Positions 8,918 through 17,839 of a stretch of DNA of 36,168 bases are shown one piece after another. Below the pieces are notes generated by a model. That model was not told the origin of the DNA. It worked only from the letters and a program-made list of their open reading frames with translations, and did not search any database. Origin of the DNA: Arsukibacterium sp. MJ3 (GTDB taxonomy: Bacteria; Pseudomonadota; Gammaproteobacteria; Enterobacterales; Alteromonadaceae); contig NZ_LAHP01000027.1 in assembly GCF_000987765.1 (NCBI RefSeq), positions 1-36,168 on the forward strand, in the 5' to 3' direction. A program made the translations under genes and the position numbers. The number at the start of each line of letters is the position of its first letter. Positions within the stretch are counted from its first letter, which is position 1.

Positions 8918-9631
8918 ATGAGGTATCTTGTGAGTAGGAAAAAATTTATTGAATCCGTCGGTGCCACTTGTAAAAACTGGAATTGGAGTTGGTCATTCGT
9001 AAACCATCAAGAAAAATTTGTCATTTTCGGACTCTGGGATGTCCATGAAGATGGGTTGATATTCGATAAAAGCTGGAGTGGTAATGGACGAACTCAGTCA
9101 CTTGAACATATTGATCTTATTGAAAATAATGCTTACCAACTTCAAACCTTCCCTATGCAATATGAAGAAGGAGAAAATGGAAAAGCAAAAATTAAAAACT
9201 TTACTCCGCTTTTAGAGAAAAAAATCCTTGTAGGAATATCTGGCCGTTGGTTCGCACTCAGTGAAAAAAGGCGCACCGTGTTATCAATTCCTGAGGAAGT
9301 TTTGTTCCCTGAACAGTTTACTGAGGGGGCGACTAAAATAATTTCCGTCAATGCTTATGAACGCAATGTCAAAGCCAGGGAGAAATGCATTGCTCATTAT
9401 GGTTGCAAATGTTTCGTTTGCGGATTTAATTTTGAAGCTAAATATGGCTCTATTGGCAATGGTTTTATACATGTTCATCATGAAGTACCGCTATCCGAAA
9501 TAAAGAAGGAGTATAAAGTTGATCCTATAAAAGATCTTAAGCCTTTATGTCCTAATTGCCATGCGATAATTCATAGAATAAATCCGTCATTAAAGCTCGA
9601 GGAATTGATTAACGCCTTAGAGCAAGTTTAG
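8918..9631 (+). CDS. HNH endonuclease, accessory
   Basis: The C-terminal third of this 237-residue protein is an HNH nuclease: zinc cysteines C165/C168, then HVHHEVPLSEI (catalytic H187/H188 region), DLKPLCPNCHAIIHR with C211/C214 as zinc ligands, and a final His at 219. It resembles the McrA-like HNH domains of modification-dependent restriction enzymes. The first 140 residues are an unassigned domain, possibly for recognising modified DNA. The gene is visibly more AT-rich than its neighbours and has no strong Shine-Dalgarno before the ATG at 8918; a GTG at 8930 in the same frame is an alternative. That composition suggests separate acquisition. It lies 44 bp after the HEPN gene. Confidence 0.8.
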   Translation: MRYLVSRKKFIESVGATCKNWNWSWSFVNHQEKFVIFGLWDVHEDGLIFDKSWSGNGRTQSLEHIDLIENNAYQLQTFPMQYEEGENGKAKIKNFTPLLEKKILVGISGRWFALSEKRRTVLSIPEEVLFPEQFTEGATKIISVNAYERNVKAREKCIAHYGCKCFVCGFNFEAKYGSIGNGFIHVHHEVPLSEIKKEYKVDPIKDLKPLCPNCHAIIHRINPSLKLEELINALEQV

Positions 9632-9724
9632 AAAGCGTAATTTTATTAATTTGTTACAGACAGAGTAAGGTAATTGGATAGTTGCCTCAGGATGAAAACT
9701 GGATGGCAACTATCCTCTTCGTCC

Positions 9725-11968
9725 TTATTTTTTAATTACAAAGTACGTTGACCAATTTGCACTGTTGATAACTGTCAGGTCCTCTAACTTACCCAGAATA
9801 TCCTCTAGTTGGCCTTCAGCATCCAGATAGAAGTCATGTTCTTTCAGAATGCTGGGGGTAAAGTTAGGTTTCCAGTACCCTACACCTTGGTCTAACAGGA
9901 ACTGCGTTTGGGAGTTATCAGCCCAGTCAACGGTTAATATTCTTGAATGTGGCAGCTCCCAAGCGGAAGAGACCGTATTAACGGTTACCTCGGCAGTAGC
10001 ACATGCATTCTTTATTAAGTTGTGCAAAATATGCTGTTGTTCCGTGTCAAACCGCCAATCGTGGGTTATAAACTTGCCTTGCTGTACCGAATTACTTGAT
10101 ACTGTATTGATAAGTACTTTTACATTATTGTCAGAAATGAAAGCGCTCAATAGCTTACTGCATAACAAGGCGGCCCATGGCGACTTAAGATAGCGGTCAC
10201 TGTAAGTAAGTTGTTTAACCGCTGTAGTACTCAGTCTTGTAGCAAAATCCGGCGCTTTAACCTGTAACAGTTCATTTAAACGAGCAGCAAATCCGCTAAT
10301 TGTTCCGTTTAATTGCTCCGTTAACTCCAGGATCGCAAAGCTATCGTTAACTAATTTACTGCTATCAACCTCGAACGGGCTAATTAGAGCAGGTGCTAAT
10401 TTTTCACTTGATACCCAAATCGTATCCTCTGCTGTTATTAACCAATTTTCTCCAGCAATAGTTGCGTCTTCAGAATTCGTAATAACACTGATGCAGCTAT
10501 CATTAAATAGCACTTGCACCCCGATAAAGTTGTTCTGCGAAACCTTAATAGCATCTTCACTTACTGTATAAGTAGGGATCCCCATACTACGGTAAGCACT
10601 TAGTTGCCTTTGCATTTCAATATCAAGCTCGGTTTGCTTTGGTATAACCAGTTCGATATTCAGTTTGTCAATTAACTTCCATGTCAGCAGCCGGTCTTTA
10701 AAGCCTGGCAGCGCTAGATCCCAATGCTCAACGGGTCCTTGCAGGTAACAGCGCAGAGTAAATGGTTGTTCATTGGATTTACGGCGGGTCTGACAGGCCT
10801 GAATAAAGCGAATGGGACCTACAGCACATAATTCAGCTCCATCAATTCTCTGAAACTGTTCTGGTAAGTGCAGATACTCTTCAATTTTGCAGTTTGCAAG
10901 CCAGGCTAATGCGAGCTTTCTGTCAAGTTGCTGTTGCTCAACTCTGCTATCAGAACTGGCCAGGCATTTAGAGCATGCATTAGCACAATCTGCCGGGCAG
11001 CGTAGTAATTGGAACGCTTGCATAAGCAGCAGCTGAATATTGTTAAGTCCACTTAAAACGAAACCTGCACCGCCACTTACGTTATCAAACACCTGGATAA
11101 TAGATCTGGTTTTCTTACTCGCTAAATCTTTATCCAGCCTAACAGCGAATCCCATTTCTGTACTGGCTATACCTATATGTTCTGCAATCGTGTCACGTAG
11201 CGCAACCGCAAGCGTTCTGGCAACAATCTGATACTCTGAACTATCAGACAACCATTCTCCTGAAACTGGATCTCTTAATGCCAGCTCAAGTACATCAGTT
11301 TGGGTATGATAGCCAAGATAAAGGTTGGTTTTCACATTTCGGCCAGAACAACTCTTTTCTTTGTGGCTTCCTGTTGCCCCGCCTATCGGACGATGTTCTT
11401 TGTCAGCAGCTAATAATTTTGGCGGTGTTGTTGCATCTAACATGGACTCCGCCCGGCCGCACGCGAGGCATACCGCAAAACCATGCTCATTTTCACCAGA
11501 AGAGTGATGAAACACTGTGCCATCATGGCCAAAGCGAAGAAAACCACATCGAGGATCGGGCAGTGGTAAGGTTTCCCCATATACTTGCACCCGAGGCAGC
11601 GCCATCTTTATAAACTTTTGACTGGTAATATCATTTGACGTTGGTTCAAAAAAATCGGTAGCAAAGCCAAGGGGTTTCAGAACCGTTTTTATGTCAGTAA
11701 CCGTTTCCTGGCAGTGCGTGCATTTTAGGCTTTCCTTATTGCTATAAGCATTTTCTTTTACGCCGGTTGCACCGCAGTTATTGCAGCGCCAGGTCAAATC
11801 GAATTTTAACGGCTTGCCGTTGCCAGATTCATAGTTTTGTAAAAGCACACCGGCCGAACGATAAACTCTGCCATCTATCACTAAACTGGAGCCAGGCGCA
11901 TATTCCCTTAGCGCTACATCAAAGCTTCTTCCACTCATTGAAAGTTGAAGCGATCCACGACGAGCCAA
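9725..11968 (-). pseudogene. DUF1998/MZB C-terminal region of a defence-type helicase, N-terminally truncated
   Basis: The 747-residue frame matches the C-terminal half of a large DUF1998-containing DEAD/DEAH helicase (DrmB/DruE/DpdJ-like). It starts abruptly in the conserved [12 protein letters not shown] element. It then has a zinc ribbon (C62/C65, C83/C86), another CxxC (C167/C170) and the diagnostic cysteine cluster CPADCANACSKC (C324-C335). The last 370 residues are unassigned. No Walker motifs are present: the ATPase half would lie upstream (above 11.93 kb), where an IS3 remnant begins. The first 10 or so codons, including the TTG start, read antisense into transposase DNA, so the present start is a by-product of the junction. 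The open frame is otherwise intact. Confidence 0.75.
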
Positions 11969-12125
11969 TCATGGATAGGGAAACAATGCGCCAGTGTGTT
12001 TTTGAGTACATTGAGGTTGATTACAACAAGACCAGAAGGCATAGTGCTCTTGGCTATCTTAGCCCTGAGAATTTTGAACTGAAGAACAGTGCTTAGCAAA
12101 GTGTCCACTGTTGCTGGTACAGATC
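11926..12125 (+). mobile_element. IS3-family remnant: transposase C-terminus and right end
   Basis: Reading forward, a frame encodes the end of an IS3-group OrfB integrase: [34 protein letters not shown] and [11 protein letters not shown], with a stop near 12096. IS3 transposases end with just this DNA-binding tail, and the catalytic DDE region is missing. The right terminal repeat runs from TGTCCACT at about 12103 to GATCA at 12125. The left boundary abuts the DUF1998 gene at about 11926-11937. So only some 200 bp of an element normally about 1.2-1.5 kb long remain, consistent with an IS-mediated deletion. Confidence 0.85.
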
Positions 12126-12189
12126 AAGGAAACAAGACATTCAAGTACCAGTGACCAAGAAAGTCGTAATTTAAGAATTAGGAGCAGTA

Positions 12190-13806
12190 ATGCAGGAAAG
12201 CAGTAACACTATGGATGTACAGGAAGAACAAACCACCACTAAGAAGCCGGTAGCCAAGCAAAATGCGATGCAACAGCGTATTACTAAACTGCTAAAACAG
12301 TTAGGCGAGGGCATGCACGAACGTGAGCAGGTGCTGGCAATTGCTTTGCTTGGCGCTATTGCCGGGCACAACACCTTTTTATATGGCCCACCAGGTACAG
12401 CAAAAAGCTTAATTTCACGTCGTTTAGCCGCTGCCTTTGACCAGCCAAAGTACTTTGAGTACCTGATGAACCGCTTTAGTACTCCGGAAGAAGTGTTTGG
12501 CCCGGTGTCGATAAAAGAGCTAAAGCAAGACCGTTACACCCGCCAGATAGATGGCTATTTACCAACTGCCGACTTTGCTTTTTTGGATGAAATTTGGAAA
12601 TCCAGCCCGGCTATTTTAAATAGCCTTCTTACCATTATTAACGAGCATATCTTTAAAAATGGCGCTGAGCGGGTGCAGGTGCCGCTTAAATCGCTGATAG
12701 CCGCCTCTAACGAAGTACCGGCAGAAAACCAGGGGCTGGAAGCACTGTTTGACCGCTTTATAATTCGTTTAGTCGTACCGCCAATTACTGCGGAAGAAAA
12801 CTTCGCCCGCTTGCTTAACAGCAAGCCAAGTTCTGATAAACCTGCCGTAGCACGCGAGTTGCTGATCAGCTACAACGAGTTAGAGCAGTGGCGTGAGCAG
12901 CTGCACAACGTGCAACTAAGCGCTGATACCATGCTGGTGATTAAATATATTCGTCAGCAACTGGCAGAGCGGTTTGATGAGTTAAAGGTATATGTGTCTG
13001 ACCGGCGCTGGCAGCGTGCAGCAATGCTACTTAAAGCCTCTGCGTTTTGTAACGGCAGAAAAGAAACCAACCATAGCGATACGTTATTGCTTAAGCACTG
13101 CTTATGGACTGCCCCAGATAACCAGCCGAAGGTTGTTTCCTTGGTTGATGACGCGGTTAAACGCTGCGGTTTTGATACTGAGATTGACCTGGCGAAACTG
13201 GACAAGGAAAAAGAAGCATTAGATAAAGAAATCAACCATGAATTGTTTCACTCGGAAGATATTTATAAAACAGAAACGTTAAAAGATGGGCAAGTTTACT
13301 TTAAGGTTGTCGCTACCTTTAAATATTCACGCCGAGGATATGGTTACAACACCCAGTCAGATGAGAAAAAGACACTTTATGTCCCTTTAGTAAGATTTAA
13401 AACACAAGGCGAATTTCATCCTGTAGATTTTTCTGGAAATGAAAACTCAGGTGTTAAGTGTGAATTTGATGGACAGGGCTCGTGTAAATTAACGCTAAAT
13501 AATAGTTATTATGAAGACTATACCTTTGACCCCAAAATTCTTTTTCATCGTGGTGATAAAAAGCAGGATATTAACGAACGCTTGGTTAAATCATTAGCTA
13601 CCTCTGTTAAAGACATTCGCAATCAGCTCGCTTTGGTACTTAATCAGGTTCATAAAAAACATAAAAAGTTAAAGACAGAGCTATTCAGCCCTTTTGCAAC
13701 GGATGAAGAAACTGATATTGCTGTGGACGGGATAACCACCCAGACTGAGCAGATAAAACTGCGTATTGCCGATTGTGAGCGGCTGGAATCGCTATGTCAG
13801 CAGTAA
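12190..13806 (+). CDS. ravA: RavA-like MoxR-family AAA+ ATPase
   Basis: The 538-residue protein is RavA-like through its AAA+ part: Walker A GPPGTAKS (66-73), the highly characteristic YLMNRFSTPEEVFGPVSIKEL, Walker B FLDEIWK (D133/E134) and a sensor-like AASNEVPAE. E. coli RavA is 498 residues. The C-terminal 200 residues contain a beta-rich insertion where RavA carries its LARA domain, then a helical end, but I see little sequence similarity there. The start has AGGAG at good spacing. It overlaps the next gene by 13 bp. RavA works with the VWA protein ViaA and is linked to respiratory complexes and aminoglycoside sensitivity in E. coli; in this island it may be repurposed. Confidence 0.85.
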   Translation: MQESSNTMDVQEEQTTTKKPVAKQNAMQQRITKLLKQLGEGMHEREQVLAIALLGAIAGHNTFLYGPPGTAKSLISRRLAAAFDQPKYFEYLMNRFSTPEEVFGPVSIKELKQDRYTRQIDGYLPTADFAFLDEIWKSSPAILNSLLTIINEHIFKNGAERVQVPLKSLIAASNEVPAENQGLEALFDRFIIRLVVPPITAEENFARLLNSKPSSDKPAVARELLISYNELEQWREQLHNVQLSADTMLVIKYIRQQLAERFDELKVYVSDRRWQRAAMLLKASAFCNGRKETNHSDTLLLKHCLWTAPDNQPKVVSLVDDAVKRCGFDTEIDLAKLDKEKEALDKEINHELFHSEDIYKTETLKDGQVYFKVVATFKYSRRGYGYNTQSDEKKTLYVPLVRFKTQGEFHPVDFSGNENSGVKCEFDGQGSCKLTLNNSYYEDYTFDPKILFHRGDKKQDINERLVKSLATSVKDIRNQLALVLNQVHKKHKKLKTELFSPFATDEETDIAVDGITTQTEQIKLRIADCERLESLCQQ

Positions 13807-15383
13807 TAGCGTCTGCCCAGGCCTCGCTTGTTGAAGCCAGTATTAAACAGCAGTTTGCCGACTTGTTTGCAAAGTACGCTGCGCTAAACGAGCAATTAAG
13901 TAGCCGGGTTAGGCAGTGGCAAATTACTGCTGAAGACCACCTCGAGCAAAACGATCCTTTCGAACACTACCGAAAGCAACTGGCCAGGTGGCAACTTAAG
14001 GTTGATGCACCAGGTAGCTTAGCGATAAACCGTACGTTAATTAGTGACTATGAGCGGTTTTGCCGTTTTGCCAAAGCACCATTTGATGAAGCGTTCTGGC
14101 TACGGCAACTGACAATATCAAATAAAAAATCTGACAAAGCCTTGCTGGCAAGCCAGCTTTTGTGTCAGGAATGGCAAAAGAAGCTGGATGATGCACTTGC
14201 AGTCTGGCAGTCTGAACAGCTTAGTAAGCTTGGCAAAACACTGCTTGATGAGCTTACCGATTGGCTAACTGCGGTAGCAAGTTTTGTTGCGCGCGTGGGT
14301 AGCAAATCTATTGGGATGGATAGCTGGTTGGCAGGCATGTTAAACAAGCTAACCGGGCAAAATGTGCAGCAAATGACACAGTGGTGTGAAACGCTTGCCG
14401 AGATGTCGCAACAACTTGAGGCGTTAGGTTTAGACCCCCAAGTTTGGCTGGATGCCAGCCTGGACGAGTTAAACCCGGCAGGCCTTAACGCATTACAACA
14501 ATGGGCTAGTGCGCTGGCTAATGATATTGCCGCACAGAAAATTGCCGATATTTTAGGGCGTATGCGTGAGGCAGAATGGGCAGAGCAGATATCGGTAGTT
14601 AAACAGACTATGGGTGTTAGCACGCCGGTGGTGGATATCAATTCGAAAGAAGAGATCATCGGTCTGCGGCTGGGCAAAGATTTGGAGCACGCTTTGCCCT
14701 CTGAGTTAGCGCTGATGGCTGATCCGGATACGGCTATTTTATTCGATTTAAAATATCTGGAGTCCAAGCTGATATGTTTTGAGCTGCAGGGGACAACGTT
14801 TCAGGACGAAAGTGTTGAGATTGACGTTGAAACCACCGAGCAACAAGAAGAAGCCAAAGGGCCAATGATCCTCTGTATCGATACCAGCGGCTCTATGATG
14901 GGTGAACCGGAATATATGGCCAAGGCAATGGCGTTGTATTTAGGCACTAAAGCAAAAACGGAAGACCGCCCCTGTTACATCATTAACTTTTCACAGCAGA
15001 TAGAAAGCTTTGAAATAACCGGTAATAAGGGTATTTCGGCGTTGGTGGCGTTTTTACAACGTTCATTTTATGGTGGCACCGATGCCGCCCCGGCATTAGC
15101 AAACGCACTAGACATGCTTGAGCAAGAGCAGTACACCAAAGCGGATGTGCTGATGGTATCTGACTTTATTATGGGTACGTTACCCTCCGATTTGCTTAAA
15201 GCCATTGAGCAGCAAAAGCAGCATGGCACCCGGTTTAATTCACTGGTTATAGGTAATGTGTTTTTATCAGAGCGGCTTAAAACCCTGTTTGATAAAGAAT
15301 GGGTGTATAACCCTTATACCCACCAGATCCATGAAGTAGTTAGTTTTGCTAAAGGTGTTGGCTTAGCAAAGATCAGTAAGTGA
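13794..15383 (+). CDS. viaA: ViaA-like VWA-domain protein
   Basis: The 529-residue partner of the RavA-like ATPase. A long helical N-terminal part (about 1-330) is followed by a VWA domain with MIDAS DTSGSMMG (363-370), the GGTDAAPAL segment and a SDFIMG third motif. Length and layout match E. coli ViaA (483 residues). Its ATG lies inside the end of the upstream gene in another frame, implying coupling and a fixed stoichiometry. VWA partners of MoxR ATPases usually dock substrates through the MIDAS metal. It is followed 57 bp later by the NERD gene on the same strand, so the three may be one transcript. Confidence 0.85.
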   Translation: MSAVIASAQASLVEASIKQQFADLFAKYAALNEQLSSRVRQWQITAEDHLEQNDPFEHYRKQLARWQLKVDAPGSLAINRTLISDYERFCRFAKAPFDEAFWLRQLTISNKKSDKALLASQLLCQEWQKKLDDALAVWQSEQLSKLGKTLLDELTDWLTAVASFVARVGSKSIGMDSWLAGMLNKLTGQNVQQMTQWCETLAEMSQQLEALGLDPQVWLDASLDELNPAGLNALQQWASALANDIAAQKIADILGRMREAEWAEQISVVKQTMGVSTPVVDINSKEEIIGLRLGKDLEHALPSELALMADPDTAILFDLKYLESKLICFELQGTTFQDESVEIDVETTEQQEEAKGPMILCIDTSGSMMGEPEYMAKAMALYLGTKAKTEDRPCYIINFSQQIESFEITGNKGISALVAFLQRSFYGGTDAAPALANALDMLEQEQYTKADVLMVSDFIMGTLPSDLLKAIEQQKQHGTRFNSLVIGNVFLSERLKTLFDKEWVYNPYTHQIHEVVSFAKGVGLAKISK

Positions 15384-15440
15384 TCAATGAAGGCTACTAC
15401 TGGTTAAGCTTGCCTACCAAGATATTAATATACGAGCATT

Positions 15441-16481
15441 ATGATCCTAAAAGACAAAACTCAGACCAGCTCTTCATCCATCAAACTTGATGCAGGCATT
15501 AAGCAAGAGCACGATGTCGCGTTTTACCTGCGCCGTGCCTACAAAAATAGCGAAAACGTTTTGGTGTTGAATGATCTGCGCATTGAACATGACAGCGAAA
15601 GCGCGCAGATAGACCACCTAATTGTGTATAGCTATGGCTTTATCGTGGTGGAGTCGAAAAGTATTCGGGGTGAGGTTAACGTAAATGAATACAGCGAATG
15701 GACCCGCAGCTACAAAGGGCAGTGGAGTGGTATGCCCTCGCCAATTAAACAGGCCGAGCTGCAGCTTAAACTGCTAAAGCAGTATCTGTGTGCTAATACC
15801 GAGAAGGTTGTTGGTAAGTTTCTGGGTATTCAGCAGGGACTTGGCATGCGCTGTTACGATGTGTTTTGCGCTATATCCAGCGATGCCATTATTGACCGTT
15901 CTAAGGCACCGAAAGACATTGCCGATAAGCTGGTTAAATCGGAGTTTGTTACTGACGCGCTGGATAAGAAGATGAACTTTAAAAAGTTCTATAACGTTGT
16001 TGGCAAGATATACGATACCCGTCCAAATTTTAGTAACGAGGAACTGCAGCATATCTGCCAGTTTTTACTGGGTAATATTCAGCCGCAGCACAAAAGTAAT
16101 GCGGTAAACGAAGTGCCGGCAGCATGGGCTACCCCAATTGCAATGCAACCAAAATCTATTGATGCCTCTCAGCCCTTAAAGCAGCATGCGGAGATAAACA
16201 AACCTTACATACCCGTGGTTAAGGCGTTGGCAGAAGCCGCAGTAGGGCAGCAGATTAGCGTCCAATGCAAACACTGTGGTGATTGCAGCGCACTAAGCCC
16301 ACAATCAGGCCGTTATGGATACTTTGTACAATGCGGCAAGTGTGGTGGCAATACACCGCTTAAAAAGCCATGCCCGGCGTGCAAAAGCCAAAATACTAAG
16401 GTGAGCAAAACAAAATCAGTTTATCGACTTAATTGTGTTGATTGCGCTGCAACCGCTAAATTAATACTCATTAATCTTTAA
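15441..16481 (+). CDS. NERD nuclease-related protein with C-terminal zinc ribbons
   Basis: This 346-residue protein begins with a NERD domain (about residues 18-130). A PD-(D/E)XK-like core is visible as QIDHLIVYSYGFIVVESK, with D58, E71 and K73 as likely active-site residues. After a linker, the C-terminus holds CxxC pairs (CKHCGDC, CGKCGG, CPACKSQ, CVDC) typical of topoisomerase-type zinc ribbons, suggesting nucleic-acid binding. NERD domains are found in nucleases and defence-associated proteins. It lies just downstream of the RavA/ViaA-like pair; the Shine-Dalgarno is weak, so it may depend on read-through. I infer the effector nuclease of that operon. Confidence 0.8.
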   Translation: MILKDKTQTSSSSIKLDAGIKQEHDVAFYLRRAYKNSENVLVLNDLRIEHDSESAQIDHLIVYSYGFIVVESKSIRGEVNVNEYSEWTRSYKGQWSGMPSPIKQAELQLKLLKQYLCANTEKVVGKFLGIQQGLGMRCYDVFCAISSDAIIDRSKAPKDIADKLVKSEFVTDALDKKMNFKKFYNVVGKIYDTRPNFSNEELQHICQFLLGNIQPQHKSNAVNEVPAAWATPIAMQPKSIDASQPLKQHAEINKPYIPVVKALAEAAVGQQISVQCKHCGDCSALSPQSGRYGYFVQCGKCGGNTPLKKPCPACKSQNTKVSKTKSVYRLNCVDCAATAKLILINL

Positions 16482-16497
16482 CCCTGCGGTAGCCGCT

Positions 16498-17181
16498 ATG
16501 AAATACCAATTTTGTACTACCAACGCCCTAACCAAGTGGCTTAAAACTGATTTACCCCGTTTACCGGCAGAGCCTGGCAAGCAGGTGGGCGTCAATAGTA
16601 TTACCAGCACCGCAGAGCAAATGAGCTGGCAGCTGCATATTATTGAAAACAGCTATGGCAGTTGGCATAAAACCATAATCGCTACTGAGGCCAATAGCCG
16701 CTTTACCGTGTTTATACCGGTTGATTTACTGATGACACCTGACCAGCTAACCAAACGCCTGCAAATGGAATGGCAGTATGTATTAGCGGAGACACTGCAA
16801 CTTCATAGTGATATGCCTCGCAGTGACATAGCGTTTCTGCTAAGCAACCTGAGTGATGTTAGTTTCGAAACTGAGTGGGTTAAAAATACCGACCTTAGTG
16901 TTAATGGCCATATTGGTGACGCTGGCCTATGGTTAACCCAGACGCTAGCTGACAAACGGCGGGCGGAGTTATCACCTGAACTGGCACTGGAGTTAGCCGT
17001 TTACCTTAATACCCAGCCTAAGCGGGTACAGAAAAAGGCCAGGTTTATACCGGCTGAAAAATTACTCGAGTATTGCCATACATTGGATGGGGCAGGGCAG
17101 CCAAGCACCCAGGATGAAAAGTGCACTGATCTGCTTCAACCCGGCGGCAATGTCGTTTATTTAAAAGATTTTAAGCCCTGA
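16498..17181 (+). CDS. Unknown protein at the end of the RavA/ViaA/NERD operon
   Basis: I do not recognise this 227-residue protein. It has no signal peptide, transmembrane segment or obvious catalytic motif. The first half alternates short strands and helices (WQLHIIENSYGSWHKTIIA, SRFTVFIPVDLL), which looks like a small alpha/beta fold. The C-terminus is basic, ending in NVVYLKDFKP. It begins 16 bp after the NERD stop in the same orientation, and a hairpin terminator candidate follows 56 bp after its stop, so it most likely completes the operon. A regulatory or adaptor role is only a guess. Confidence 0.6.
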   Translation: MKYQFCTTNALTKWLKTDLPRLPAEPGKQVGVNSITSTAEQMSWQLHIIENSYGSWHKTIIATEANSRFTVFIPVDLLMTPDQLTKRLQMEWQYVLAETLQLHSDMPRSDIAFLLSNLSDVSFETEWVKNTDLSVNGHIGDAGLWLTQTLADKRRAELSPELALELAVYLNTQPKRVQKKARFIPAEKLLEYCHTLDGAGQPSTQDEKCTDLLQPGGNVVYLKDFKP

Positions 17182-17236
17182 GTATTTTTAGCAGCATCGG
17201 AAAGTCGTACGCAGCGATCACAGGTTGGCGCTCTAA

Positions 17237-17272
17237 TTTAAGTGTCCACTTAATTTTTAGTGGACACTTAAA
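17237..17272. terminator. Strong hairpin after the RavA/ViaA/NERD operon
   Basis: A perfect 14-bp inverted repeat (17237-17250 and 17259-17272) surrounds an 8-nt loop. The T-run is in the loop rather than after the stem, so it may instead be an insertion-sequence end. Its TGTCCACT core resembles the IS3 end at about 12103. It lies between the operon end and an IS66 remnant. Confidence 0.45.
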
Positions 17273-17275
17273 GTC

Positions 17276-17470
17276 TTAAATCGCGTTACCTGGCTGGGTG
17301 GATAAGTCAATGTTCCAGGGTAACAGTTCATTGATGAGGTTGATGGGATGATTGCCGCTACGTTTGAGTACAGCTATTAGATAGTCATTTGGGTTGATAC
17401 TGTTTAGTTTAGCGGTACAGAGTATCGAGTACAGTACCGCAGCCCGCTTGTTTAAATCATACATTTTCAT
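17276..17470 (-). mobile_element. IS66 transposase (TnpC) C-terminal remnant
   Basis: The minus-strand frame carries the tail of an IS66 TnpC transposase: RAAVLYSILCTAKLNSINPNDYL, then HPINLINELLPWN, the standard end of that family. Only some 60 of more than 500 residues remain. The matching region stops near 17462, where the XRE gene's 3' end begins in another frame. That point is a junction between an older IS66 copy and the integrative module to its right. Confidence 0.8.
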
Positions 17471-17687
17471 CAGGTGTATGAGACGCAACCTTGTCTAAGT
17501 CTACGCCAAAATAAATACATAACTTATCTAAAACATCAGTCGTCGTATTGTAGCCTTTCTGATTAGCAATTTTTGACAGCGTTGTACGGTGAACGCCAGT
17601 GGCCTTTGAAATGTCCTCGTAAGTGATGCGCTTACCATCATTGAACTCCTTATCAGCTATGAGTTCTTTCAGTCTAAATCTAATCAT
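17457..17687 (-). CDS. XRE/Cro-CI family regulator
   Basis: The 76-residue protein from the ATG at 17687 is a compact lambda-repressor-like HTH: YEDISKATGVHRTTLSKIANQ forms helices 2 and 3, then a CIYFGVDLDKV end. AAGGGGGGAG lies directly upstream, so this start is preferred over the one 12 codons earlier. Its stop overlaps the IS66 remnant junction, so the final residues may be altered. It is divergent from the Xis-like and integrase genes. The intergenic region has a perfect palindrome and a related half-palindrome, so this protein is the obvious candidate repressor of the module. Confidence 0.85.
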   Translation of the reverse strand: MIRFRLKELIADKEFNDGKRITYEDISKATGVHRTTLSKIANQKGYNTTTDVLDKLCIYFGVDLDKVASHTPDENV

Positions 17688-17736
17688 GATCTCCCCCCTT
17701 AGAGAGAGCTTAGTGTACATCAAAAAAGCCTATTAC

Positions 17737-17806
17737 TCATCATATGATGAATAAAAGCTACTAAAGATGCTTGGCAATGACATTTATATGTTCATAATGA
17801 TGAGTA
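17737..17806. promoter_or_regulatory. Paired operators between the XRE gene and the integrase module
   Basis: TCATCATATGATGA (17737-17750) is a perfect palindrome, extended by ACT on the left. A second site at 17791-17806 contains, on the opposite strand, ACTCATCATTATGAA, nearly the same operator. The two sites flank the centre of the 152-bp divergent intergenic region. Arrangement and symmetry fit binding of the XRE dimer to control both directions. Confidence 0.6.
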
Positions 17807-17839
17807 TACGCTACATTGGTTCAATAAGGAGTACGTAAG

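Noticed and set aside
11767..12096. Full-length gene reading into the IS3 region from inside the DUF1998 gene
   Set aside because: Only the part after about 11926 is transposase; the earlier codons are the antisense of the DUF1998 gene.
12103..12189. IS3 right end as the promoter of the RavA-like operon
   Set aside because: IS ends can donate promoters, but no clear -35/-10 pair is visible between the IS end and the start at 12190.
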